A DNA stretch of 64,000 nucleotides from positions 33,380,124 to 33,444,123 of the forward strand of contig JAFMSR010000012.1 in the NCBI GenBank assembly GCA_022818135.1, written 5' to 3'. This document shows positions 11,943-22,164 of the stretch, one piece after another. The DNA is from Saxidomus purpurata. Lineage: Eukaryota > Mollusca > Bivalvia > Venerida > Veneridae. Position 1 is the first letter of the stretch; each line of letters begins with the position of its first letter. The notes below the pieces were generated by a model. It was not told the DNA's origin. It worked only from the letters and a program-made list of their open reading frames with translations, and searched no databases. The translations under genes were made by a program, and so were the position numbers.

Positions 11943-14277
11943 CTACGATAAAAATGTCTACGATATCCATGCGAAATTCCCGAAAATTTTCTCCTAATTT
12001 CAAGTAAAGTTACAAATGTTCCGCATTACGTAACCTGTGGTTGCTATAGAAACTTCTTCAAAAATTCTCATATCATAGTGTCAACAAATCTCAAGAAAAT
12101 TTTCAGATACTTCTGCGCTGTGTCTCAGATAGTATGATGTTTTCCTGGAATTTTTGGAACGCACCTAATTTGTTTTTATCATTTTCAGCAGTAACTACTT
12201 GCAGCAAATATTCAAGTAATGTATCCCTAGAAGTACTTAAACTTAGAAAAAGTTCTAAATGTAAAAGCACGCTATTTCTTTTGCGCATTTGTATTTCGGT
12301 TCGCTTAACGTTATAAACTCAATTGAGAACAGTCATTTGTAAAACATTAATTTCGTCAGTGTAAGTTTTGGTTTTTTATGCTCTTATCCTATAAAAGTAA
12401 TGGCTGTTCAAAGTAGTAAATATACTGCAAATAAATACATACTTTAAACATGTGTTATAGTTGTCGTTTATTTTGTGATGTCCTGCAATGAAGGAAAACA
12501 TTACATTGTTGTGCCATGTTAAATGAGAACTGTCCTGGGTTTGACATACACTTATTTCGCTTGTCTTTGAGATGTTTATAATTTCATCGAATACAACGAA
12601 ATAATTGTTGTTAGCATCATAATTCAACAGCACTACACGGTTTTATTAGAACATAATTGAACGTATTAAATAAAGTGAATGTTCAATGTGTCAAATGGAA
12701 GTTAGTTATTAATAACGAAGCATCTAAGTCTGTTCCCATTCTACCACTTTAGTTGGAAACAAATATTGAATAAATCTATTACGCAAAGTTTAGTGATGTT
12801 CAATGTCGCTGGACAACGCGAAAGCATTTTGGCTGTTCCTAAAACCTTTACTCCCCAATTTTATAATTATTGATTTAAAATAACCATATTTAAAATTATT
12901 TTTATGTGTTTTTCATGCAACTGCAGATTTTCATATCAATGTTTAGATAAATGTTTGAAGTAAAAGATCAATTTTGGTGGACTTGCTACATCATGGTACG
13001 TTTTTCGAAATCCGCCCAATTTGGCCGCCCAAATACTGAAATAATACTAATTCTCATTTTTCAGTTCTTATAACATTGAAAAATAGTGAAGTTTTAATAC
13101 TGATGCATATGGACAATTGAAAACATATCTTTCCACTAAATAAAACTGCTTTCTGTCAAATGTGTGACACATATTGAAAACATTTAAAGTTTCTATGAAA
13201 AACGTTTAAAAATGCCTAAAAATACAATGTTTGTAAATTTTTATTTCTGCCATTAAGAATTTCAGCCAAAGTTTCAGTATTATTGTTTTATATATAAATA
13301 TCATTTTTTCCTTTACATTCGTGTCGCTTTATTGTAATAGCACACCTTTCGAAAACTTTAGACGCATTATCAACATTATCGGCTACTATTACCCTTAAAC
13401 AATATTGCGTTTAACTATACTGCTTCTGAACTACAAATCCCATCGCATGTGCCACTTAAAAGCTTACCTGGTAAATTCCATTGACCTGTTTTGCTTTCCA
13501 AAAACAAAGTCCAATGCCCGTTTAAAGAACCATCAAAAGTCGGTGTCCGAGCCAACTGAGCCCTACATTTGCATTTCAACTGCCATACAAACACAGCCAA
13601 GCTAATTTACTGTCACATTGCAAATATTGCAAAGGCATGCCTGATTTTCACAATGTTTTACTACTGTATACTGCTACCTTAATGCCCCCCCCCCAAAAAA
13701 AAATTGAATTCATTGGACATGCACTCATTTTTCAAAGTTTATGCATCATGCAGTTCAAGAAAATCAAAAGGGATTCTGTTTTCAGGCACTCCTGCATAAA
13801 AGATCAAACAAAAATGCATGTCATGTCGGCAAAATTTGGCTTTTTTTCTGCACAATATAATATGTACAACAAAACTTCATACTGACTTCCTGCACAGTTT
13901 TATGAAAACCAAGAAAGGGTTATTTGAGAAGAATCGCGGACACGAGTTAACCGAATAGCATTTGTCATCTAAGTACGCCAAACAGGAAGATCAATGAAGC
14001 GGATAATAGTGACGATATGCACAACTATACTTGGTACTAAACATTTCAACCAAGTTTGAGTACAAACAACCCAAACGTGTAGGAGGAGTTGTCCGGACAA
14101 ACTTTGTGACAGATTGCCAGGCAAACAGACAGCACAAAATGTGGTGGGAGACATGAAAATAATAAAAATAGTGGTGCCTTCGGCAAGACATGATACTTTC
14201 ACATTGCCTCTCTGTCTTCGAGGTTGATTGTGATTTATATAAATTGAAAGAACTTGTTTCGCAATCGAGCAATTAGT
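11943..14277. other. AT-rich interval, nothing recognised
   Basis: No gene or mobile element was identified. A C10/A9 homopolymer pair lies at about 13684-13703. Short open frames on both strands near 13405-13885 and 13969-14382 overlap each other and show no domain. Confidence 0.4.
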
Positions 14278-14545
14278 ACACTTAAGGGAACTTCTAACGC
14301 TACCTTTCAATATTTTTGAATATCTCAGAAACTGTACCAGATATCTTAACCAAATTTTCACAACATGTGGACTGTCTTTCACTGCTAGTGAACTAATACA
14401 TTATTTGGTGGTTGTGTAAATACCCATTTTACCGCGCGTGTAATGTACGCTACCCTCGAAATCGAAAGTCGCAAAAATGAATAACGCATTTCACAGGTTT
14501 ATACGGTGTTCCGTTTGGACCATCGCGCTTTTATTTTTCTCCCTA

Positions 14546-14722
14546 TACCACGATGCTCGAAACCACGATGATGAAAGTCGAAACCACGATGATGAAAACA
14601 CGAAACCACGATGGTGAAAGTCGAAAGTCGAAACTACGATGGTGAAAGTCGAAATCACGATGGTGAAAATACGAAACTACGATGATGAAAACACGAAATT
14701 ACGAAACTACGATGGTGAAAAC
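14546..14722 (+). repeat. Short 21-bp minisatellite block, left arm
   Basis: Consensus CGAAACCACGATGGTGAAAG plus T, about 8 units including degenerate ones (spacers such as GAAAACACGAAA replace GAAAGTCGAAA). It ends at the palindromic hinge GAAAACGCGATATAATTTCG..., after which the repeat runs in the opposite orientation. Confidence 0.9.
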
Positions 14723-14743
14723 GCGATATAATTTCGCGTTTTC
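14717..14743. repeat. Palindromic hinge, left arm
   Basis: GAAAACGCGATATAATTTCG followed by CGTTTTC forms an imperfect hairpin exactly where the 21-bp array changes orientation. The matching hinge in the right arm lies at 20011-20041. Confidence 0.8.
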
Positions 14744-15580
14744 ACCATCGTGGTTTCGACTTTCACCATCGTGGCTTCGACTTTCGTGTTTTCATCATCG
14801 TAGTTTCGACTTTCGTGTTTTCACCATCGAAGTTTCGACTTTCATCATCGTAGTTTCGACTTTCATCATCGTGGTTTCGACTTTCACCATCGTAGTTTCG
14901 ACTTTCACCATCGTGGTTTCGACTTTCGCCATCGTGGTTTCGACTTTCATCATCGTAGTTTCGACTTTCACCATCGTGATTTCGACTTTCACCATCGTGG
15001 TTTCGACTTTCATCATCGTGATTTCGACTTTCATCATCGTGGTTTCGACTTTCACCATCGTAGTTTCGACTTTCACCATCGTGGTTTCGACTTTCATCAT
15101 CGTGGTTTCGACTTTCAACATCGTGGTTTCGACTTTCATCATCGTGGTTTCGACTTTCACCATCGTAGTTTCGACTTTCACCATCGTGGTTTCGACTTTC
15201 ATCATCGTAGTTTCGACTTTCACCATCGTGGTTTCGACTTTCATCATCGTGGTTTCGACTTTCACCATCGTAGTTTCGACTTTCATCATCGTGGTTTCGA
15301 CTTTCATCATCGTGGTTTCGACTTTCACCATCGTGGTTTCGACTTTCACCATCGTGGTTTCGACTTTCATCATCGTGGTTTCGACTTTCACCATCGTGAT
15401 TTCGACTTTCACCATCGTGATTTCGACTTTCACCATCGTGGTTTCGACTTTCATCATCGTAGTTTCGACTTTCATCATCGTAGTTTCGACTTTCACCATC
15501 GTAGTTTCGACTTTCACCATCGTGGTTTCGACTTTCACCATCGTAGTTTCGACTTTCATCATCGTAGTTTCGACTTCCTG
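14737..15580 (-). repeat. Long 21-bp minisatellite array, left arm
   Basis: About 40 head-to-tail units of 21 bp (plus-strand consensus TTTCACCATCGTGGTTTCGA plus C). Variation is concentrated at two places: CACC versus CATC, and GTGG, GTAG or GTGA. Because 21 is a multiple of three and the unit lacks stops in five of six frames, long open frames run on both strands (14682-15647 plus; 14795-15562 minus), with heptapeptide repeats such as STFTIVV and VETTMVK. These are judged by-products of the repeat, not genes. Confidence 0.95.
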
Positions 15581-15748
15581 TTGCGCATGGTCAATGCTAT
15601 CTCGGCAAATAATACAATGGATGACTGCGGTCTTGATCTACGCATGACTGACGTAAGCCTACTTCATTGATAAAACATACAGCCGTGGCCGTTGATCTAC
15701 AGCATTTCATATTAGTTTAACTACGCCTCTTACAAAAAAACCGATACA

Positions 15749-15813
15749 TCGATACATAAAGTGGGAGAATCCATTATAAAATTACCGCTTAAAATAGGGG
15801 TGTCGTTAGTACA
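15749..15813 (+). repeat. Inner end of left foldback arm
   Basis: Diverged unique sequence (AAGTGGGAGAATCC, ATTATAAAATTACCGC, AAAATAGGGGTGT) matching the reverse complement of 19138-19200. It shows that the inverted arms extend beyond the minisatellite. Confidence 0.75.
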
Positions 15814-18074
15814 TTCACGTCGTTAGTATAAACCTTTCTTTACGTCATTAAATACAAAATGAAGACAAGTAAATGTGGCAGTTCTTATGCACAAGGTAAA
15901 AAGATTTCAACGGATTTAAAATCGCTAGTGATTGACAATTTAGTCAAATACTTCATCCTCCGAAAGACAGTGTCGTCTTTCTCAACTATTCACGTCATTA
16001 GCGTGACATAAAAAAATGACCGGCGATCTTAACCTCTCGACTATTTTTAGTGGACTTGTCAAGAATTCATGATTAAAAAAAACAAAAACCTGAACAATCT
16101 GTATCTCAGCCAGTTTGCATTTACTGTACATGACCCGGAAAGTAACTACATGTGGCAGTTTATGCACTGTCCAATCACCAGTCCGTTTTCTGTAAAATTG
16201 GCGTAGTGGCATAGAGTTAAGAAAGTTTTGAAGCAACAGATCATTGGAGTCGGTGTAATTTATTACCAAACGATAGCTTCTCAAAGCCGTGACACACAAA
16301 GTCGTGAGGTTACACCTAATTTTATCCCCGAGAGGTCAGAAAAGCGCAGCTTGTACCCAATTCAAGGTCAGTATGAAATATCCGTGTTACTCAATTATAT
16401 TTGTTGACAGGTTGTGCCGCAAAACCAATCTTCATAACCAGAGTTTGGACCCGTAGATTCTTACGGGGTCACACGAATGTCTGGATTCCAAAATAAGAAA
16501 ATGAAACACATTATTATATTACCGTGTGATACGAGTATTTGTAATATTTACAGCCCGTTGCAAAAAATCCAAAAGTCTGAAGTAGCTACAATCCGCCGAG
16601 ATGTTGTTTATATGGGAGAAAATATATATAATATTACACTGTGTAGTATTCCTGCGGTGATTCAGGGACAGGGGTCATTTCTTTGTGAATGATTCAATAT
16701 ATCTCTTGCTGATAATCTAAATCGCTACCGCAAGTTCATGAATTATTTTAAATGTAATTATGTTCCCGGGACTTTACGCTAGAACTAGTATCTAATGAAG
16801 TCATTTTTTAAATAAAACCGGAAATCCCAGTTTTGGGTGCATATTCTCAAGCCTTGTTTGAATTGTCTTTATGCGTATGACAATATTTGTACAATTCAGT
16901 TCTTAAGATATAACGAATAGTATTAGCTGCTTATTTTCAATTAAAAGTGCAGTACGCCATCCTACATAATTGATGATCATGTGATACCTCTTTCATAAAA
17001 TGCCTTTTTCACATCGTCCTGTCCATGTTTTACCAAAATGAGAAGAAAATGTTTTTCCGAAATTGATCATAATAATAATAAATCGCAACACTTGTTATCT
17101 ATTCAAACACTTTTGCCGTATTCGGCTTCGGACAAATTTACCTGCCTGCCGAAATCTTTACTTGTTCAAACTTGAAATTTCTTTTCTGTGAAATCAATAT
17201 TTCCAGTCTACATGTAATGCCAGCCCGGCAGTGAACACGAAACTTTTCGTTTTACCTTGAAAGCCTATGGCTTCTCCTATCCTTTTCTTTCCGGGAAAGA
17301 GTTCGGGTTAACGAGTCTCGGAAAAAAATTCAAATTAACAAATTTTAACATGAAAATGAAACGACAGACATGGCAGACGGGTTATTTTATCTCATATACA
17401 ATTTGTTTATTTCATTAATATGTACATGTATTATACAGGATGAAAATATGGAAAATTGTGAATGTTCATTGACCAAACTTGATAGCATCATGTTGTGCAG
17501 CGAGACCATGTTATCACTCTTTAACTTACTATATATTTTTACTTTACGTTTTGATGTAAAAACATAGAATCAATGATAAAGAAAACATATACTAACGAGT
17601 TTCATTACAATAAAACGACGGGAAAACGACAAACTATGTGACTGTGATAAAAAACTGAATACTTTTGACACGGGCATTTTGTTTCCAACTAGAACGTTAC
17701 AATCAAAGGGGCACATCACATAAAGGTTTTGGGTGGTCTGGGGGTATTGATACCCCTTTAGACTAGTCGTCAGTGTGACCGCTATATTTACTCTTGCGTG
17801 CAAATTTATTTTCAGTGTCATTGGCTACACACACATTATTATGATAATAATAAGTGTAACAGTTCTATGACATATCAACTCACTGGCTGCGCGCAAGTTG
17901 GTGAAATCACAACAGTCTCGGAATTTACTTCATGTATAGTCCTTTTATGATAACTTGAAAGTTGCGTCACATGATGTTTACGTTTGCTGGTATTATGAAA
18001 ACACCAAAACAGGTAAGACAGCTTGTTGTCAATACAATAAGTATTTCTTTTTCACATAGTTAATGTAAAACTAG

Positions 18075-18146
18075 TCATTGGCTTAGTGGTAAAGGCAGTG
18101 AAATTGCATCTTTTTATGACAAGGTCGTTGGTTCGAATCCCAGAAT
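18075..18146 (+). repeat. tRNA-like sequence (pseudo-tRNA or SINE head)
   Basis: Box A GGCTTAGTGGTAAAGGC and box B GGTTCGAATCC are spaced as in a tRNA, followed 20 bases on by a T11-12 run (Pol III terminator-like). No consistent acceptor stem was found, so a functional tRNA is unlikely. Confidence 0.55.
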
Positions 18147-18449
18147 GTTAGGGTTTCAGGCTTTTTTTTTTTTGGTCTTTTTTTCTTAAATCCCGTTTAA
18201 ATTCTTTGATATTCAAGAGTTAACCCATTTCATGGAAATATTAACATCTGTTCTCGTAAAGTTCTAAACAGGAATGCGAGCAATGCATTAAAATTAATTC
18301 ATATAGGGTATGAAATATCTACATACAAAATCTGGCAAAACGAGTTCTGTATTGACGAAAGGTTAACATATTAGACATGATATAAATGAAAAATAAAGTA
18401 TCCAAAAAAAGAAGAAAAGAAAAAAATAAAAAGATTCATGAAAAATAAA

Positions 18450-18530
18450 TTCACTTGGATTCAAACCTGAACCGTCAAAACTATACGATCAAATTGTCTA
18501 CACACTAACCAATTGAGCTATTCAGGCAAT
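18450..18530 (-). repeat. tRNA-like sequence (pseudo-tRNA or SINE head)
   Basis: Minus strand: box A TAGCTCAATTGGTTAGTG and box B GGTTTGAATCC, followed by AAGTGAATTTATTTTT. Acceptor pairing is weak. It faces the plus-strand tRNA-like sequence at 18075 inside the foldback spacer. Confidence 0.55.
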
Positions 18531-19137
18531 TATTATTTTCCGCTATTTGTTAACTATTTATGTAATATTCTCCATAACAAGTACTGAGATAACCGTTATA
18601 CCTGATTTACCTGTCAAGTTGAACCTAATCCTATGACGCGCTATCAAGTTATCATATAAGGACTTTATGTAATAACTTGTACACACGAGTACAAACAAAA
18701 CCGTGAAAGAATAACTTTTGTACTTATGAAGGTCTCGGGAACACTCATCGATGTCACTCTTTTTGTATAAGGGATATCTGTTCACAACATGCTCGTAAAT
18801 ACCTGTACAGATCTATTTAAATGTGTCCATTATACATTGACACCGTAAGAATGGGATTGTAATATTATCGTTTTAAAAAAAAGTTTGAAGTTAGATTCTA
18901 AATTTTCAAGATGTGCGATCGTATTCTATTCAGTCACGGAAAGTACCTATTATTATACTGTATTTCCGTTTCAACTTTGTTACGAATTTTGTGAAATTAA
19001 ACAGCATCGAGATGTATTTATTTAATTACAAACTTTGAATGTAAATACTTTTTTTTAAACAATGCAACTCACACTAAAGGTCGGGTAGTACACGTTGTAT
19101 TTATCGATCGATACCTGGCTACTTATGTTATATGGTA

Positions 19138-19200
19138 CACCCCTATTTTGAGCGGTTATTTATAAAAGAATCTTCCACTTAAAGTTGTATGGGATTTTAG
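19138..19200 (-). repeat. Inner end of right foldback arm
   Basis: Contains ACACCCCTATTTTGAGCGG and AAGAATCTTCCACTT, the diverged reverse complement of 15749-15813. Confidence 0.75.
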
Positions 19201-19285
19201 CTAGTGTAAAACGTCTCTGTCTGAAACTATACTATCGGGAAATGCTGTACACTGTACGCGAATGACATGCGCAACAGGAAGGCGA

Positions 19286-20017
19286 AAGTCGAAAGTCGAA
19301 ACCACGATGGTGAAAGTCGAAACCACGATGGTGAAAGTCGAAACTACGATGATGAAAGTCGAAACCACGATGGTGAAAGTCGAAACCACGATGGTGAAAG
19401 TCGAAACCACGATGGTGAAAGTCGAAACTACGATGATGAAAGTCGAAACCACGATGATGAAAGTCGAAACCACGATGGTGAAAGTCGAAACCACGATGAT
19501 GAAAGTCGAAACCACGATGATGAAAGTCGAAACCACGATGGTGAAAGTCGAAACCACGATGGTGAAAGTCGAAACCACGATGGTGAAAGTCGAAACTACG
19601 ATGGTGAAAGTCGAAACCACGATGGTGAAAGTCGAAACCACGATGATGAAAGTCGAAATCACGATGGTGAAAGTCGAAATCACGATGGTGAAAGTCGAAA
19701 CCACGATGGTGAAAGTCGAAACCACGATGGTGAAAGTCGAAATCACGATGGTGAAAGTCGAAACTACGATGCTGAAAGTCGAAACCACGATGGTGAAAGT
19801 CGAAACCACGATGATGAAAAGTCGAAATCACGATGGTGAAAGTCGAAACCATGATAGTGAAAGTCGAAACCACGATGGTGAAAGTCGAAACCACGATGGT
19901 GAAAGTCGAAATCACGATGGTGAAAGTCGAAACCACGATGGTGAAAGTCGAAACTACGATGGTGAAAGTCGAAAGTCGAAACCACGATGGTGAAAGTCGA
20001 AACCACGATGGTGAAAA
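19286..20017 (+). repeat. Long 21-bp minisatellite array, right arm
   Basis: About 35 units of CGAAACCACGATGGTGAAAG plus T, in the orientation opposite to the left long array. It carries the same variant set (ACCACG/ACTACG/ATCACG; GGTG/GATG). A one-base insertion near 19820 (GATGAAAAGTCG) and a doubled GAAAGTCGAAAGTCG at 19299 and 19970 shift the repeat phase. Open frames 19201-20074 (minus) and 19262-20057 (plus) are repeat translations. Confidence 0.95.
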
Positions 20018-20041
20018 CGCGAAATTATGTCGCGTTTTCAC
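20011..20041. repeat. Palindromic hinge, right arm
   Basis: GTGAAAACGCGAAATTATGT followed by CGCGTTTTCAC. This is the counterpart of the left hinge at 14717-14743, with a 1-2 base difference in the loop. Confidence 0.8.
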
Positions 20042-20175
20042 CATCGTGGTTTCGTGATTTCGTGTTTTCATCATCGTAGTTTCGTATTTTCACCATCGTG
20101 ATTTCGACTTTCACCATCGTGGTTTCCTGTTTTCATCATCGTGGTTTCGACTTTCATCATCGTAGTTTCGAGCAT
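20035..20175 (-). repeat. Short 21-bp minisatellite block, right arm
   Basis: About 6-7 degenerate units in the reverse orientation, running up to the terminal repeat (AGCATCGTGGTATGGGGAG). It mirrors the short block of the left arm. Confidence 0.85.
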
Positions 20176-20225
20176 CGTGGTATGGGGAGAAAAATAAAAA
20201 CCGCGATGGTCCAAACGGAACACCG

Positions 20226-20959
20226 TAATTATTCCGTCTCTACATTGTTTAACAATAGTAAATTTATAAAATATTAAAAATAAAATCATTTCTCAAATTC
20301 CTTTAAATAACGGCAACAATATCACAAAGCACAAACCAAAAAAAGCTGCAAAAATTCACATACAATTAGACCAACAATTTGAGCCCTTTGCTGTTTAGTT
20401 ATTCTAGCCATTTTCCTAACTCAAATCTAAACATGTATGAAATGGAGATTAAATTAATTATAATAACCTGTGATCTGAAAAGTGGCAGCGATCATCGACA
20501 TGCTCCACGTGCAGAATGGTTTAATTTTTGGACAGTTTAGGAAGTGTCATAAAAGCAGAACGGTACCCTTAACCAGAATAATTAGGCGCTCTAATTATTG
20601 GTTATTGTCTTCCCAGCAACATCGTTTTCGAAAACATGTATAATATTGTCATCTTATCGGGTATTCAGTCAATATAGAATGAAACATTTAAGTCCGAGAA
20701 TAAATGAAATGTGACCGCACACAAGGCCCAGTAGCAGTGACTTTTATGTCATGCATTCCGTCCAATTAACACATTGCAAAAACAGCGAATTTTGCGACTT
20801 TCGATTTTGGGGGTTATTATCTTTGAGCGAGTTTAGTTTAATAACCAATGTGTAGTTTGCAATAGAAATTATACAAAATTTGTCTAATTTACTATTCATT
20901 ATTCGTGTGAAGTTTCATGTAAATTCTTACAGTAGTTTTCAAAATAATGAATAAAGACT
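20226..20959. other. Right outer flank of the foldback element
   Basis: AT-rich, no gene. GCGACTTTCGATTTTGGGGG near 20796-20815 matches, inverted, the left outer flank (AATCGAAAGTCGC near 14459). The remainder has no counterpart on the left. Confidence 0.4.
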
Positions 20960-21322
20960 AAAGGTAGCGTTAGAAGTTCCCTTAAGTGTGTAGTATCAAT
21001 AATAGTGTTCATGTAGATGAATTGCAACTTGTTAAGTTTCATTTGCAAAAAAAGAACATGCATGTGTGATGTTCATCCGAAATCACATATCTTGGGAAGA
21101 ATACATCGGTGTCACCAATTCTCTTGTTTATTCACTTAAATTAACCATGAAAGAGCCATAATTATAAATTCACCTGTACATTTAAAGGTAAAATTCGCTA
21201 TTTCTACTATTATCATGTTAACATAAACAAGGTATAAGGGGTAGTCAGGTGTAAATTATCCCTTTATACTTTGTTTGCAAAGGTATATGTACGCAAGCAT
21301 AGCCTTCATGTTTCACTACACA

Positions 21323-21393
21323 CGTGTAGCGTAGTGGATACGTCGGCGGCTGTTGGAACTTGGTATCACGAGTTCGAGTCCTGGCTGCGGAAG
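21323..21393 (+). repeat. tRNA-like sequence
   Basis: Box A TAGCGTAGTGGATACG and box B AGTTCGAGTCC, then GCGGAAGATTTTTTTTT. A Pol III terminator-like T run follows directly. The T-stem does not pair perfectly, so this looks like a pseudo-tRNA. Confidence 0.5.
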
Positions 21394-21792
21394 ATTTTTT
21401 TTTAATTTTTCATCCATGGTAGTCTTTTAACGGGTCACGAAATGCACGAGTTTTTACTAGAAGTAAATGTAAAATGATCTCAGAATTCTGATCTACGTAC
21501 ATTAGAGTAGAAAGGAGGAGTTCGAAAAAGAAAAACCATGTAGAGCAAGATTATGGTTGACAAATTATATCTTATTAAGTTATAATGATAAATAAAAAAT
21601 AGAACGGTAATGAAACAGCCGGAACAAATTGAATGGGAATTTAAAAAGAACATTACGACACTTAAAATAAATGCATTCCGGCTACACGTTGTCTTCCGGT
21701 GACTATTCATAGTTGGTTCGAATTCAATATATGCTGATATAAGCCAAACGGTGGTCTTTATAATTAAAGTTTTAACGAACCCAGCAGAAATG

Positions 21793-21860
21793 ATCACTGG
21801 CGTAGTGGTATGAAAGGTGAAGTCAAGATCGGTTGGTGTCTAGCTCGAATCCCAGTCCAA
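21793..21860 (+). repeat. tRNA-like sequence
   Basis: Box A TGGCGTAGTGGTATG and a box-B-like AGCTCGAATCC, followed by CAGTCCAATTTTTTTT. The T-loop reads GCTCGAAT instead of GTTCGAAT. Degenerate. Confidence 0.45.
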
Positions 21861-22071
21861 TTTTTTTTGTATTTTATGAAAACATAGTAAAAATCTTTTA
21901 TTGTCGATGTTAGCGACGAAGAAGCAACATACACTGCCAGCAGCTGAAGCAACTATTCTGACACAGACAGCGCATTTGAATATTCATAATTATTGTTTTC
22001 ATTCAGTTAAAAGCTATATATAAAATAAAAACAGAATACAATAGCAAAAAAAAAAAAAAAAAAATACGGCG

Positions 22072-22112
22072 TAAAAATATGATAAAAATACGGCGTAAAA
22101 ATATGATAAATT
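22072..22112 (+). repeat. 25-26 bp tandem duplication after a poly-A
   Basis: ACGGCGTAAAAATATGATAA occurs twice in direct succession after an A19 run (22046-22064). Confidence 0.7.
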
Positions 22113-22164
22113 TAGATCTATTAGATGTACTTAGTTTAAAAAGAAAAAAAAAATTGAAGGTTCA

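Larger units (their letters stand above)
15814..19137. other. Foldback spacer
   Basis: 3.3 kb of AT-rich sequence between the two arms. It contains no transposase or other recognisable coding sequence. Two tRNA-like sequences lie within it facing each other (18075-18146 plus; 18450-18530 minus). Open frames of 60-105 codons (15982-16299, 16477-16692, 17370-17821) show no domain. Confidence 0.5.
14504..20225. mobile_element. Large foldback-type element with minisatellite arms
   Basis: The two ends are inverted copies beginning CGGTGTTCCGTTTGGACCAT, perfect for about 24 bp and similar well beyond, and are flanked by TA (14502-14503, 20226-20227). The left arm (14504-15813) and right arm (19138-20225) share the same order: terminal repeat, short 21-bp array, palindromic hinge, long 21-bp array in opposite orientation, CTTCCTGTTGCGCATG, then a diverged unique block ending TAAAATAGGGGTGT. 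The 3.3-kb spacer has no transposase; it holds two tRNA-like sequences. The plan recalls Drosophila FB/Galileo foldback elements, whose long inverted ends are largely tandem repeats; relationship to them is not claimed. Confidence 0.8.
14278..20989. mobile_element. Outer inverted-repeat structure enclosing the foldback element
   Basis: A perfect 30-bp inverted repeat lies at 14278-14307 and 20960-20989 (ACACTTAAGGGAACTTCTAA...). Just inside, both sides also share AATCGAAAGTCGCAAAA (14459-14476 forward; about 20796-20812 in reverse complement). This indicates homologous outer arms of unequal length, about 225 bp on the left and 735 bp on the right. The inner foldback (14504-20225) seems either to sit within these arms or to be part of the same larger element. 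Target duplications for the outer pair are not clear. Confidence 0.6.

Noticed and set aside
14682..15647. 321-codon open frame and overlapping 255-codon frame on the other strand
   Set aside because: Both are translations of the 21-bp minisatellite, open in five frames because of period and composition. No start context, domain or codon bias supports a gene.
19201..20074. Several overlapping frames of 190-280 codons in the right array
   Set aside because: Same minisatellite read in different phases.
14546..20175. Regular repeats resembling a CRISPR array
   Set aside because: The units are contiguous 21-mers without unique spacers, and the window is clearly eukaryotic.
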